Assembly (NCBI GenBank): GCA_964612925.1
Contig: CAZTFU010000011.1
Coordinates: forward strand, 1-50,598
Direction of reading: 5' to 3'
DNA length: 50,598 nucleotides
From: Phil1 sp964612925
GTDB taxonomy: Bacteria > Bacillota > Clostridia > Christensenellales > CAG-138
The notes beneath the pieces were generated by a model, which made no database searches, was not told where the DNA came from, and saw only the letters and a list, made by a program, of their open reading frames with translations. Numbering within the stretch: position 1 is the stretch's first letter; each line of letters opens with the position of its first letter. Positions 16,468 to 25,698 of this stretch are shown piece after piece. The position numbers and the translations under genes are program-made.

Positions 16468-17199
16468 ATGGAAGAATTGCGTAACGAAAAGGGTCAAACG
16501 CTTGAGGAGTTTCTTGCCGCATATGATGAAAACAAATACCGCCGCCCGTCCGTAACGGTGGACATGGTGGTGTTTACGCTGAATGAAAAGGGGCAGCTGT
16601 GCGTGGTGCTGATACGCCGCAGGAACCATCCCTTTATAGGAAGGTGGGCACTGCCGGGCGGCTTTGTGGAAATGGAGGAGGAACTTGCCGCGGCCGCCGC
16701 AAGAGAGCTTGAAGAGGAAACGGGCATACGGGGTGCCGCGCTGAGAAGCTTTGGCATTTACGGCGCCGTTGACAGGGATCCGCGCACTCGCGTTATAACC
16801 GCCGCGTTCTATGCCGTGGCACCCAAGGGCAGTATTTTGCCCAAAGCGGGTGACGATGCGGCGGATGCCAAGCTTTTCACCGTGTTTGTTGAGTGTGAAG
16901 CGTGGTCAGCATCGGCAGAGCGGTACCGCATTACGTTGAAAAACGGAAGCACGGTATTCACTCCCCGCGCACTTATAAGATATGACGAACTCGGCTCCTA
17001 TGAGGCTATGGCCGTGCCTATGGGGCAGGGCGTGCTTGGTGCCGACCATGATATGATATTGTTTTCAGCTCTGCGCACGCTGAACGCACTGCCACGCGAA
17101 AGGGCAGCGCTTATATTAAGCCGCAACGACCCCGACCTGTATGTTGATGCGATACGCGCCCTTGATGCGGCACTCGGCGCAATACCGAAGGAAGTATGA
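16468..17199 (+). CDS. NUDIX hydrolase
   Basis: A 243-residue protein. A complete Nudix box follows ALPGG: G-x5-E-x7-RELEEETGI, with the REL-x-EE-x-GI signature, at about residues 71-93. It is preceded by a strand with VVLIRRRNHPFIGRWALPGGF, typical of ADP-ribose/NrtR-like subfamilies, so a nucleoside diphosphate derivative is the likely substrate. The C-terminal 100 residues do not show an obvious winged helix, so an enzyme is more likely than an NrtR regulator. A GAAGGGA site decides the start at 16468. TGA-TATAAT at 16422-16430 is a probable extended -10. First gene of a run with DUF1461 and tsaD. Confidence 0.88.
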   Translation: MEELRNEKGQTLEEFLAAYDENKYRRPSVTVDMVVFTLNEKGQLCVVLIRRRNHPFIGRWALPGGFVEMEEELAAAAARELEEETGIRGAALRSFGIYGAVDRDPRTRVITAAFYAVAPKGSILPKAGDDAADAKLFTVFVECEAWSASAERYRITLKNGSTVFTPRALIRYDELGSYEAMAVPMGQGVLGADHDMILFSALRTLNALPRERAALILSRNDPDLYVDAIRALDAALGAIPKEV

Positions 17200-17201
17200 C
17201 A

Positions 17202-17894
17202 ATGAAAAAGCGCATTGTATGCACGGGGCTTTGTGCGGTGGCGGCACTGCTTATAATAATAGCCGTGCTGTTTACAAGTCTGCAAATATGCATGAACCAA
17301 GAGAATTGGTATTACGAAAGCTATATTAAATACGGCACGGCGAAAAGCACCCTTATAAGCGAAAAGGATATGACGCGCGCCATATTCCGCCTGATAGATT
17401 ACATGGAAGGGCGCGTGGACGATATTCAGCTTACTGTTACCGAAAACGGGCAACAGGTTGAAATGTATAATAAACAGGAAATAAACCACATGGTAGATGT
17501 GCGCGCTCTTTACAGGGCGTGGAAGGCCGTGAGGGATTACGGCACGGTCGCGGCGGCGGTGCTTTTAACCGTGTGTATAATCATGCTGAAAAAGGGCGAG
17601 CGTATGCGCACGATATGCCGCGGCTTCATCGTGGCGGCAGGGGTATTCATGCTTGTGCTTATCGTGCTTGGCATATGGGTTGCGGTGGATTTTAACAGCT
17701 TTTGGACGGAGTTTCATCATCTGTTCTTCACAAACGATTTGTGGCTTATGGATTATGCCACATGCCGTATGATAAGGATATGCCCGCTTCAGCTTTTCAA
17801 TGATATAGTTGTGCGCTTTGCGCTTATATTCCTCATACCGTTCGCGGCAATGCTTGTGCTTGCGGCGCTTGGTATAAAAAGGAGCAGAAAATGA
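17202..17894 (+). CDS. TIGR01906/DUF1461-family integral membrane protein
   Basis: About 230 residues with four TM segments: one near the N-terminus (about 8-30), an outer region of about 85 residues, then TM at about 115-130, 142-165 and 205-225. The outer part has the family pattern SEKDMTRAIFRLIDYMEG and EINHMVDVRALYRA. The function is unknown. The ATG at 17202 is favoured over 17196 because AAGGAAG is seven bases away from it. It follows NUDIX closely and overlaps tsaD by four bases (ATGA), so the three genes form one operon. Confidence 0.82.
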   Translation: MKKRIVCTGLCAVAALLIIIAVLFTSLQICMNQENWYYESYIKYGTAKSTLISEKDMTRAIFRLIDYMEGRVDDIQLTVTENGQQVEMYNKQEINHMVDVRALYRAWKAVRDYGTVAAAVLLTVCIIMLKKGERMRTICRGFIVAAGVFMLVLIVLGIWVAVDFNSFWTEFHHLFFTNDLWLMDYATCRMIRICPLQLFNDIVVRFALIFLIPFAAMLVLAALGIKRSRK

Positions 17895-18955
17895 ACTTTT
17901 ACGAAACATCCCTGTTGGGGGCGCAGGCTTACCGCGCCAAGGAAGCACCCATAATGCTTGCAATAGAAAGCTCCTGCGATGAAACCGCGGCAAGCGTTGT
18001 GCGCGGCGGGCGCGATGTGCTTTCAATGAGCGTATATACGCAGATACCCATTCACCGTAAATACGGCGGCGTTGTGCCGGAGCTTGCCTCCCGCTCGCAT
18101 GTTGAAAAGGTGGGCGAGGTGGTGGCCGATGCACTTGAAAATGCATCCATTACCATAAACGAGGTTGATGCCGTGGCCGCGACATACGGCCCGGGCCTTG
18201 TTGGTGCACTGCTTGTTGGCGTAAGCTATGCAAAGGGGCTTGCCTACGCGGCGAACAAGCCGTTTGTGGGCACGGATCACATTGCGGGGCACATTGCGGC
18301 GAATTATCTTAGCTACAGTGACCTTACTCCGCCGTTTGTATGCCTTGTGGCAAGCGGAGGTCATAGCCACATAATACTTGTGGAGGGCTATTCGCGCTTT
18401 AAGCTGCTCGGTTGCACAAGGGACGATGCCGCAGGTGAAGCCTTTGACAAGGTTGCCCGCGCACTGGGACTCAATTACCCGGGCGGGCCCGAACTTGAAA
18501 AGCTTGCAAAGGAGGGCAACCCCAATGCTTATTCCTTCCGCGGCGGCTTTAACGACGGTGAAGGACTCGATTTCAGCTTTTCGGGCATAAAAACGGCCGT
18601 TGTAAATTTGATGCACAACTCTGAGCAAAAGGGCGAAATGCTTAACCGTGCGGACATAGCCGCAAGTTTTCAAAGGAGCGTTGTTGATACACTGTGCACA
18701 AAGGCCGTGCGCGCCGCAAAGCTTTACAAAGTAAATACGCTTGCGCTTGCGGGCGGGGTCAGTGCAAATACCGCGCTTCGCAGTGCGCTTGAACGTGCCG
18801 CGCACCGCGAGGGACTGCGCTTTTGCAGGCCCGATATGCGCTTTTGCACCGATAATGCGGCCATGATAGCCTGCGCCGCGCATTATTCGCTTATGGAAGG
18901 CGACCCGAGCCCACTGAGCCTTAATGCCGTGCCGAGCAAGGAACTTACGGAATAA
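17891..18955 (+). CDS. tsaD: tRNA N6-adenosine threonylcarbamoyltransferase TsaD
   Basis: Transfers the threonylcarbamoyl group from TC-AMP to A37 of tRNAs reading ANN codons, in complex with TsaB and TsaE. The 354-residue protein has the ASKHA fold. Metal-binding His130 and His134 are in DHIAGHIAANY; the phosphate loop is ASGGHSH (155-160); the start motif is MLAIESSCDETAAS and a later motif is YPGGPELEKLA. An N-terminal extension of about 20 residues precedes the usual start; an internal ATG at residue 22 could be the true one, but the ATGA overlap with the upstream gene argues for 17891. TsaB and TsaE are not in the window. Confidence 0.96.
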   Translation: MNFYETSLLGAQAYRAKEAPIMLAIESSCDETAASVVRGGRDVLSMSVYTQIPIHRKYGGVVPELASRSHVEKVGEVVADALENASITINEVDAVAATYGPGLVGALLVGVSYAKGLAYAANKPFVGTDHIAGHIAANYLSYSDLTPPFVCLVASGGHSHIILVEGYSRFKLLGCTRDDAAGEAFDKVARALGLNYPGGPELEKLAKEGNPNAYSFRGGFNDGEGLDFSFSGIKTAVVNLMHNSEQKGEMLNRADIAASFQRSVVDTLCTKAVRAAKLYKVNTLALAGGVSANTALRSALERAAHREGLRFCRPDMRFCTDNAAMIACAAHYSLMEGDPSPLSLNAVPSKELTE

Positions 18956-18976
18956 AACCGCAAAAGCAAAACATAA

Positions 18977-19011
18977 AAACGCTCCCGAGGAACATTTATT
19001 CGGGAGCGTTT
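18977..19011. terminator. Bidirectional terminator between tsaD and the alkD-like gene
   Basis: A perfect 12-bp stem (18977-18988 with 19000-19011) with an 11-base loop. A-rich sequence lies on the left and T-rich on the right, fitting use from both directions. Confidence 0.8.
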
Positions 19012-19015
19012 ATGA

Positions 19016-19702
19016 TTATTTACTTATCTTCAGCCCGTTCAGCTCGGCCTTATGCTCCGCGCTCACGCGGCGGCTTTCGTTGGCCTTTTGTATGGCCTTG
19101 TTGTGCGTCCATGTGTCAAGGCGGCACTCGGTTATGTACGGCAATGCGGCAGTATACTGCTTTGCAAGTGCCGTGGCAAAGAACCATGCGACCATCATTT
19201 TAATATAGTATTCTTCACGCTCAACACTTGCCGCACGCTCGAGTATATCTATGGAAAATGCCTCGTCGTCAAGATAATTCGACATGAGCGTACACAATGC
19301 AAAGCGCACTGCGTATTCATGCTCACTTGAAAGCCACTCGTCGATTTTATCGATCAAATGCGGCGGCCTTTTCTTGAATAGCTTGGGCTTTATACCGTCG
19401 CACACAGCCCAGTTTGTAACGCAGGGCAGGAATGCATCGAGTGCGGAATAAAGCTCCGCTTCATTCTTTATTTGCTCAATAAGAAAGCCGTGCAGGGCAT
19501 TTTCCTCATGGTAGAGGTGAGGAAGCTCATCCATAAAGGCGCAAGCCTCACTCGTGCCGTAAATCTCCCGTGCCATTTTCCTAAGCACAGGTGTGCGCAC
19601 GCCTATAAACTCGTCACGCGCAACGTTAGGCACAAGAGCGGCGGTAAAATCGGCATATTTTTCATCCCGTAGGGCGAAAAGCCTTTGCCTTATATCGTTC
19701 AT
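19016..19702 (-). CDS. DNA alkylation repair protein, AlkD-like glycosylase
   Basis: A 228-residue all-helical HEAT-like protein of the AlkC/AlkD family, which removes N3- and N7-alkylated purines from DNA. The core residues are visible: Trp98 and Asp102 in TNWAVCDGI match the catalytic Trp/Asp pair of AlkD, and Trp173 in MMVAWFFATALAK matches the third pocket aromatic. FIGVRTPVLRKMAREI is also typical. It overlaps the upstream amidase gene by four bases (ATGA), so both are made together. Confidence 0.88.
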   Translation of the reverse strand: MNDIRQRLFALRDEKYADFTAALVPNVARDEFIGVRTPVLRKMAREIYGTSEACAFMDELPHLYHEENALHGFLIEQIKNEAELYSALDAFLPCVTNWAVCDGIKPKLFKKRPPHLIDKIDEWLSSEHEYAVRFALCTLMSNYLDDEAFSIDILERAASVEREEYYIKMMVAWFFATALAKQYTAALPYITECRLDTWTHNKAIQKANESRRVSAEHKAELNGLKISK

Positions 19703-20583
19703 CCCTTTATTACGGGTTTGAGCATTTCAAGCGGCATTTCCGCACGCACGGTGAAGAGGGGATTTACCATCTGACAAAGGGCAATGTTACATACCATGCT
19801 CATGAGTATGCCCGCTTCACCATCCTCATGACCGCATTCAAGTAACAGACGGTACATTTCCTCAAGCGCGGCCTCGGTCGCAAGCTGCATGGTCTCTCCG
19901 CTTGCAACGCACATTGCCTGCCCGCCCTCTATAAGCAGGGGCTGTTTGAGCTTCATTCCTTTTACCGCGGTAACGCGCACCGTGACCTCACCGCTCACCT
20001 CAAGTCCGTAACCGAAAACCTCTCCGTCTCCCATGAGGGCATGAAGATCGCCCATGGAAAGCAGTGCGCCTTCCGCCTCAACGGGGAAGTATATGGTTGC
20101 ACCCTCGCGTATGCGGCGGCAGTCCATGTTCCCGCCATGGGAGCCCGGCGTGACCGTAAGCACACCCTCACCCGCAGGGGCAACGCCTATAACGCCAATC
20201 ATATTGTTTACGCTTATATCGTGCCCGCCGGCCCTTACGGTGCCGTTTTCCACCTCATAAACGTGCATTGAGTGGTCATTACCCTGCACGTTTCTGAAGC
20301 CGAATTCGCCGAACGATGTACCCATTGCGCCCCATTCGCGCGTTTCTATTTTAAGTATATCAACGCGCAGGGCATCGCCCACCTCGGCCCCTTCAACATA
20401 AAGCGGGCCCGTTGCGGGGTTGTGCATACGCTTTATCTTCAGCCGCTCGCCTTGGCGCGTGACTGAACAGTCATAGCAGTCAAGCGTTTCAAAAAGCACC
20501 GTATCCCCGCTTTGGCAACGGGCGGAGGGCGGGTTTGAAGCGGCCATTGTTTCTATCTTTTTATCGGCGGTTAATTTAAGCAT
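19699..20583 (-). CDS. Acetamidase/formamidase family protein
   Basis: A 294-residue member of the FmdA/AmdA family (PF03069), which hydrolyses short-chain amides to ammonia and the acid. Motifs present include NPATGPLYVEGAEVGDALRVDI, PGSHGGNMD and SMGDLHALMGDGEVFGYGLEV, the last two carrying the metal-site residues. The length fits bacterial short forms. It is the first gene of a two-gene unit with the AlkD-like gene; I see no functional link. The exact amide is unknown. Confidence 0.9.
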   Translation of the reverse strand: MLKLTADKKIETMAASNPPSARCQSGDTVLFETLDCYDCSVTRQGERLKIKRMHNPATGPLYVEGAEVGDALRVDILKIETREWGAMGTSFGEFGFRNVQGNDHSMHVYEVENGTVRAGGHDISVNNMIGVIGVAPAGEGVLTVTPGSHGGNMDCRRIREGATIYFPVEAEGALLSMGDLHALMGDGEVFGYGLEVSGEVTVRVTAVKGMKLKQPLLIEGGQAMCVASGETMQLATEAALEEMYRLLLECGHEDGEAGILMSMVCNIALCQMVNPLFTVRAEMPLEMLKPVIKG

Positions 20584-20720
20584 ATTATGAACCTTCTTTC
20601 ACAAAACTATATACCATTATACCGCTGCTCTCTCCCGCGGGCAAGCCGCATAATTAAAGGTATTGCGATAAGTGCGGCGCGGGTATAAACTTATGTTAAA
20701 TCATATCGGGGAGGCTGTGC

Positions 20721-21629
20721 GTGCGCAATAAGAAAGCGGTAAAGCTGATAAACAGATTCTTTCATCCGCCAATGTGGGTGCTTGTCGTCATGCCGCTCGT
20801 CTCCTTCGGTGCGCTCATTGCCGCGTTTGTGCTTGATGCGGATGAAAGCGCAGTTGTGTACTGCATATACACGGCATCCGCGTATTCGCTTACCATACTC
20901 ATTGTATCATTGCCAAAACTCATTGTGCGGCTAAGAAACGCCGTAAAGCGCAGCAAGCTTTTAGGGCGCATTTCCGCAACGAAAGTGGGCAGCGCATATA
21001 AGGAGAACAGCGGCTTTCGCGCCTTTGTCGCAATAAGCCGCAGTGTGGCGGTGGATTTCTGCTATGCGGCGTTTCGTCTTGCCATGGGAATATGGTACGC
21101 CTCCGCATGGTCCGTGTCGATAGCGCTATACCATATCGTACTCGGTTGCTTGCGGCTGAACCTTGCCGCCGTATGCCGCCGCCGCGATACCTCATCGCAC
21201 ATTGCGTGCTATAAGCGCACGGCGTGGCTGTTATTCGTGCTGAACGTGCCCATGGGCTTCATGGTGGCACAGATGGTGTATCAAAACGCAAGCTTTTCCT
21301 ATCCCGGGCACATAATTTATGCCTCCGCACTGTATGCGTTTTATGCGCTTATCGCCGCAATACGCGGCTTTGTAAAGTATAATAAGCTTGAAAGCCTTAT
21401 ACAGTCCGCCGCAAAGGCACTAAACTTGGTTGCGGCAATGATGTCCATGCTCGGCCTTCAAACGGCAATGCTTACAACGTTCTATTCAGGCAATGACTCC
21501 TACCGCTTCACAATGAATATGCTGACCGGCAGCGCGGTGCTGTGCGCCGTGGCGGCCATTGCCGTCTACATGCTCCGCAAGGCCAAAAGAGTCGGCGGGG
21601 TGATGGGGGATAGTCAAAAGGAAGAATAA
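20721..21629 (+). CDS. Hypothetical polytopic membrane protein
   Basis: A 302-residue protein, GTG start with GGGGAGG 6-12 bases upstream. About seven hydrophobic segments: 17-39, 44-66, 105-125, 130-148, 170-190, 198-218, 228-250 and 262-282, some of which may pair as hairpins. Loops are rich in Arg and Lys on one side. I do not recognise the family. It is a single-gene unit closed by the terminator at 21731. Confidence 0.75.
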   Translation: MRNKKAVKLINRFFHPPMWVLVVMPLVSFGALIAAFVLDADESAVVYCIYTASAYSLTILIVSLPKLIVRLRNAVKRSKLLGRISATKVGSAYKENSGFRAFVAISRSVAVDFCYAAFRLAMGIWYASAWSVSIALYHIVLGCLRLNLAAVCRRRDTSSHIACYKRTAWLLFVLNVPMGFMVAQMVYQNASFSYPGHIIYASALYAFYALIAAIRGFVKYNKLESLIQSAAKALNLVAAMMSMLGLQTAMLTTFYSGNDSYRFTMNMLTGSAVLCAVAAIAVYMLRKAKRVGGVMGDSQKEE

Positions 21630-21730
21630 TCGGGGGCTGTGGGGGGGTCTCCCACTGCGTGGCATGATTGAGTTTTCACCCATTCGCATGTATTCCCATG
21701 CGCATCCGTAGATACACCGCACCTACAAAC

Positions 21731-21766
21731 TCAGGGAAGGCTTTTTGCCTTCCCTGATAAGTTTTT
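21731..21766. terminator. Bidirectional terminator
   Basis: A perfect 11-bp stem (21731-21741 with 21747-21757) around a five-T loop, followed by TAAGTTTTT. It separates the plus-strand membrane protein gene from the minus-strand DegV gene. Confidence 0.85.
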
Positions 21767-21776
21767 GTGCTTTGCC

Positions 21777-22661
21777 TTATTCCGTGCGCTCGTCGCCCCA
21801 GAAGAAGAGCGCAACGGTGCCGGGGCCCGTGTGGCTGCCTATGGTCGTGCCGACGCTGTTTATCTCAACGCGGCCGTTCAGGTTCTTGAAGCGGGCCTCT
21901 ACTTGGTCGGCAACATAGCGCGCATCGTCATAGCAGGCGGAATTTGAAATGTAGCACTTGCCGCTGTAATCAAGGCCATCCTCTGCATGCTCTTCCATTT
22001 TGTCCACGATGGCATTGAGCACCTTTTTCTTGCCGCGTATTTTATAGCGGGGTATAAGCCTTCCAAGATTATCCATATTGAGAAGAGGGCAGATGTTCAG
22101 CACCGTGCCGAACCAGCCCGCCGCCTTGGATATGCGGCCGCCCTTTATGTAGAATGTAAGGTCCGTTGACAGGAACCAATGGTGTAGCTTAAGGCGGTTC
22201 TCCATTGCCCATGCGTATACCTCCTCTGCGCTCTTGCCCTCGTCCCTGAGGTCGGCAAGCCTATCCATTATAAGACCATAACCGCTTGATGCGCCGAGTG
22301 AATCCACAATATATACCTTGCGCTCGGGGAATTTTGCTTCAAGCTCCCTTGCGGCAAGGGTCGCGCTGTTGCTTACGCCCGATATGCCGCTTGAAAGCGA
22401 AACGTGTATTATATCATTGCCCTGTTCAAGGAACGGGGTAAAATAGGCGATAAACTCATCCGTATTTATTTGGCTTGTGCGCGTATCCGCACCCGCCGCC
22501 ATTGCGGAATAGAATTCGTCAAAGGGGATGGAACGGCCGAGATCGTCACTGTATTCCTTGCCGTCCAAGAAGAAATGGAAGCAGCAATAATGAATGTCTC
22601 TCGCTTCAAAATGCTCGTGGGGAAGATCGGCCGTTGAACAGCAGCTTAATACAAATGGCAT
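21777..22661 (-). CDS. DegV family fatty-acid-binding protein
   Basis: A 294-residue DegV protein. These bind a fatty acid in the cytoplasm; some serve as FakB subunits that present the lipid to FakA kinase. The N-terminal SCCSTADLPHEHF, the central HVSLSSGISGVSNSATLAARELEAKFPERKVYIVDS and the late GTTIGSHTGPGTVALFF (with the lipid-head contact residues Ser and His-Thr-Gly-Pro-Gly) are diagnostic. The start at 22661 follows AAGGAGGG; an open frame continues upstream into the promoter. No fakA is in the window. Confidence 0.93.
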   Translation of the reverse strand: MPFVLSCCSTADLPHEHFEARDIHYCCFHFFLDGKEYSDDLGRSIPFDEFYSAMAAGADTRTSQINTDEFIAYFTPFLEQGNDIIHVSLSSGISGVSNSATLAARELEAKFPERKVYIVDSLGASSGYGLIMDRLADLRDEGKSAEEVYAWAMENRLKLHHWFLSTDLTFYIKGGRISKAAGWFGTVLNICPLLNMDNLGRLIPRYKIRGKKKVLNAIVDKMEEHAEDGLDYSGKCYISNSACYDDARYVADQVEARFKNLNGRVEINSVGTTIGSHTGPGTVALFFWGDERTE

Positions 22662-22701
22662 ATATAAACCCTCCTTGGCGGATACATATCTAATATAATC
22701 T

Positions 22702-22730
22702 ATTATATAATATGGCTGTGTATATGTCAA
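22702..22730 (-). promoter_or_regulatory. Consensus promoter of the DegV gene
   Basis: Minus-strand TTGACA (22725-22730), 17 bases, TATAAT (22702-22707): a perfect sigma-A consensus with ideal spacing. Confidence 0.85.
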
Positions 22731-22752
22731 AGTTTATTAACCGTGGCGGCGG

Positions 22753-22781
22753 TTGCAAAGCTTGCCCCAAAATAGTATAGT
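22753..22781 (+). promoter_or_regulatory. Promoter of the serine hydrolase gene
   Basis: TTGCAA (22753-22758), 17 bases, TATAGT (22776-22781). It lies back to back with the DegV promoter. Confidence 0.6.
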
Positions 22782-22811
22782 ATATATACAAACGTAAAGG
22801 AGAACGGCATT

Positions 22812-24227
22812 ATGCATAAGGTATTTATCCAAACGCTTCAGCGTATAACGGATGAAACGGGTCTTGTTGGCGGGGTCGCGCTTGTTTTTAAGAATAATGA
22901 GGTGGTGTTTGCGGCACCATACGGTTTTGAAGACAAGGAGCACGATATCATAATGAGCATGCGTGCATCGTTTGACATTGCATCGTGCTCAAAGGCATGG
23001 ACAGTAATGCTTGCGGCGCAGGCCGTTGACGAAGGGCTTATCGGCTGGGATGAGCCCGTGCAGCACGTTATGAAGGATTTTGACATGCTTGACCGTTATG
23101 CGGGATCGCACCTTAGCATAAGGGATATGGCAAGCCATAGGAGCGGCCTTCCCTGTCACGATTTCATGCGCAACCTTGTCGGCGGCAGCAGGCATAATCT
23201 TATGCTCAAATGCGCCACACTTGATGCAACGGCGGGCTTTAGAGAAACCTATCAATACAACAACCACATGTATATAGTGCTTGGCTACCTCATGGAGGTG
23301 CTTCGCGGCGGCGAAAGCTGGGAAAGCCAGATAAAGCACCGCATTGCCGATCCGCTCGGGATAGAAACGATTCGTTTTCGCGGTCAAAAGGGGAACATGG
23401 ACAACCTTGAACGCGCCCTTCCCTATGTTTCGGACGGATACAGGGCACACCGCTGCGGCTATTCCGATTCCCCGCTGTCGGGGCCGTGCGGCGGCATAAA
23501 GGTGAACGTGTTCGACCTTACGCGCTATGTTAGGGCAATGGCGCGCGGCGGCGTATGTGAGAATGGACAAAGGCTGTGCAGTGAGGCTCAATATAACGCC
23601 ATGATAACCCCCGTAATACCCACACCCGAGGAAGATATGGGCGCACTTCGCGGCTGCTGCTACGGCCTTGGCTGGCATACGGGCGTGTATAACGGGCATG
23701 ATATTGTTTTCCACAGCGGCGGTCTTGAGGGGTTCAACACGCAGGTGGGCTTTATAAAGGGCGAAAACAGCGGCTACGCAATGATATTCAACACGGGCAC
23801 GACCCCCGCATCGGAAACCGTGCGTGCAATGGCACTTGATATGCTGACAACGGGCAAGGCCAAGGACAGCTATGACGAGGAGATCGATGCATGGCTTGCT
23901 AAGCGCGACGAAATGATAGCCACGATCAAAAACGGCGTTGAGGGCAGCGACGTTACCGCCGAAAACGCCGGCGAGCTTATAGGCGAATACGAGCACCCCG
24001 CGTATGAACGTTTCAGCGTGGAAAACCGCAGCGGCCGCCTGTGGTTCAGCTATGGCAGTTTTGAAACGCCGCTTTCCTTTGCCAAGGCCGATAATATGAT
24101 ATGCGGCTATCCCGGCACGCTTGACGGCCTTGTGCCCGATCATATAGAGCTTTGGCCCGACGGTGACGACCTCAGATTGCGCACAAGCGATTCCGCGCTT
24201 AAAATGCTTTTCAAAAAGGTAAAGTAA
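22812..24227 (+). CDS. Serine hydrolase, class C beta-lactamase/PBP4* fold
   Basis: A 471-residue protein of the beta-lactamase-related family. All three active-site motifs are present: S-C-S-K (Ser58, Lys61), Y-N-N (Tyr149, Asn151) and H-S-G (301-303). The C-terminal 100 residues form an extra strand-rich domain as in many peptidase-like members. There is no signal peptide, so it acts in the cytoplasm or is exported by another route; a D-amino acid peptidase or esterase is more likely than a true beta-lactamase. AAAGGAGAA precedes the ATG. A small membrane protein gene follows after four bases. Confidence 0.88.
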   Translation: MHKVFIQTLQRITDETGLVGGVALVFKNNEVVFAAPYGFEDKEHDIIMSMRASFDIASCSKAWTVMLAAQAVDEGLIGWDEPVQHVMKDFDMLDRYAGSHLSIRDMASHRSGLPCHDFMRNLVGGSRHNLMLKCATLDATAGFRETYQYNNHMYIVLGYLMEVLRGGESWESQIKHRIADPLGIETIRFRGQKGNMDNLERALPYVSDGYRAHRCGYSDSPLSGPCGGIKVNVFDLTRYVRAMARGGVCENGQRLCSEAQYNAMITPVIPTPEEDMGALRGCCYGLGWHTGVYNGHDIVFHSGGLEGFNTQVGFIKGENSGYAMIFNTGTTPASETVRAMALDMLTTGKAKDSYDEEIDAWLAKRDEMIATIKNGVEGSDVTAENAGELIGEYEHPAYERFSVENRSGRLWFSYGSFETPLSFAKADNMICGYPGTLDGLVPDHIELWPDGDDLRLRTSDSALKMLFKKVK

Positions 24228-24231
24228 TATA

Positions 24232-24768
24232 ATGAGGGACTTCCTTAACGGCATTCGTGTGCCGAGCGGCAAAATGCCGTTTGCCAAGGCACTTATGCGT
24301 ACCGTGGCGGCGGCCGTGTTCGGGGTGCTGTTGGGTGCGGCGGCAAAGCTTATGGATATATACACCGAAAATTTGGGCAACATATTTTCCCAAATGTCGG
24401 TATGGATATTCATCTGCACCGCAATGGCCGTGTTCTCATCAAGTCCATATCGCGCGGCGGCAAACGTGTTTTGCTTCTGCACGGGAATGATTGTGGCATA
24501 CTACATAACCGCGCATATTACCGAAAGCGTTTATTCCATCATATTTGTATACGGCTGGACTGCGTTTTCGCTTGTTTCGCCGCTTTTGGCATTCTGCACA
24601 TGGTATGCGGCGGGCAAGGGCGTGGCGGCAAACATAATAGCGGTGCTCATTATATCGGTCATGCTTATGGCGGCGGTTATTCTGTTTGATAAAATAAGAA
24701 TATCGGATGTGCTGTTTGCCGCTACTACCGTGGGTGTGATAGCCGCAGTGCGCAAAAGAATAAATTAA
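24232..24768 (+). CDS. Hypothetical five-TM membrane protein
   Basis: A 178-residue protein with hydrophobic segments at about 22-42, 55-72, 78-98, 105-128, 132-155 and 158-172. The N-terminus (about 1-20) is polar. The family is not recognised. It begins four bases after the stop of the serine hydrolase gene and shares its transcript and the terminator at 24821; no other clue to its role. Confidence 0.75.
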   Translation: MRDFLNGIRVPSGKMPFAKALMRTVAAAVFGVLLGAAAKLMDIYTENLGNIFSQMSVWIFICTAMAVFSSSPYRAAANVFCFCTGMIVAYYITAHITESVYSIIFVYGWTAFSLVSPLLAFCTWYAAGKGVAANIIAVLIISVMLMAAVILFDKIRISDVLFAATTVGVIAAVRKRIN

Positions 24769-24820
24769 GCTTAATTTTAAGTCGCACCCGTAAATTGGCG
24801 ATTACAGAAGAAATACAGCA

Positions 24821-24855
24821 CAAGAGCGAATCGGTTGATTCGCTCTTGCCTTTTG
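24821..24855 (+). terminator. Terminator of the serine hydrolase operon
   Basis: A perfect 12-bp stem (24821-24832 with 24837-24848) with a four-base loop, then CCTTTTGCC. It may also act on the minus-strand methyltransferase gene that ends at 24874. Confidence 0.75.
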
Positions 24856-24873
24856 CCTTTGAAATTTGATTGT

Positions 24874-25659
24874 TTAATCGGGATTTTTCTGCGCTATCAG
24901 CAGGAAGCGGTGCAGGCGGCTTTCTATAACGCCGTTCCTGTCCAGTTCCTCCTGAAGTTCAATAAGCTTGTCGCGGCAACGATCTACGCTGAAGTTAGGG
25001 AACTCCTGCCGCACCACACGCGCAAAGTACACCACCGCGCCCACATCCTTGAATATGAGCTTGGGGTAAGCCTCCCTCCCGCGCAATATGCTAAAGCCGT
25101 GCTTTTCAAACGAGCGAGCAACGTTGGTAAGGCAACGCCCGGGGAACGGTACTGCGGATTTCGGCAAAAGGCGCCGTGCCAAGGCGCGATTGTCGCTTTC
25201 GCCTATCTGTTCGGTTATAAACAGTCCGCCGCGCTTTAGTACGCGAAACACCTGATCCGTTGAAAATCCACCGTGGCGATCTATCACCATGTCGAACATA
25301 TTGTTGTCAAAGGGCAACTCCCCCTTGTCCGAATTGCAATAGCTTACGCCTATTCCAAGCGGAGCAAGCTGTTCAACGCAGTATTCGTAATCCTTGTCGT
25401 CGGATTCGGTAACATATGTATAATCATACGGATGGCGAAGCCCCAAAAGGAAATCCCCGTCGCCGGTGTCGATATCGAGTATGGTATCTATCACCCTAAG
25501 GCGCGTGAGTATTTCCTCCCTGTAATTCCAAGGGAGAGGCTCACTTTCCCAACGCCCCTCAAGGTGATCCATCGACCACCCGCCAAAGGGAAGGCGTTCT
25601 TCAAATCGCCACATTTTCAAACGTTGTTCTTCTTCGGCGTATTTCATATGCTGCCCCAT
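24874..25659 (-). CDS. Class I SAM-dependent methyltransferase
   Basis: About 261 residues. Motif I of the Rossmann fold appears as ILDIDTGDGDFLLGL (about 61-75), followed by the acidic residue after strand 2 (VTESDD), motif IV LPFDNNMFDMVIDRHG and LKRGGLFITEQIG. The substrate is unknown; the N-terminal WRFEERLPFGGWS is not a motif I can place. GGAGGA abuts the ATG at 25659, which is too close, so Met5 (25647) may be the true start. It lies 40 bases downstream of gltX on the same strand. Confidence 0.82.
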   Translation of the reverse strand: MGQHMKYAEEEQRLKMWRFEERLPFGGWSMDHLEGRWESEPLPWNYREEILTRLRVIDTILDIDTGDGDFLLGLRHPYDYTYVTESDDKDYEYCVEQLAPLGIGVSYCNSDKGELPFDNNMFDMVIDRHGGFSTDQVFRVLKRGGLFITEQIGESDNRALARRLLPKSAVPFPGRCLTNVARSFEKHGFSILRGREAYPKLIFKDVGAVVYFARVVRQEFPNFSVDRCRDKLIELQEELDRNGVIESRLHRFLLIAQKNPD

Positions 25660-25698
25660 TCCTCCATAAAGGGTAGTATTTATGCGCTTAATACCGCA

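Noticed and set aside
16468..17199. NrtR-type regulator (Nudix + winged HTH)
   Set aside because: The Nudix box is catalytically complete and the C-terminal 100 residues show no clear winged helix, so an enzyme is the safer call.
22989..24482. 497-codon frame opposite the serine hydrolase gene
   Set aside because: Antisense shadow of a gene with all three active-site motifs.
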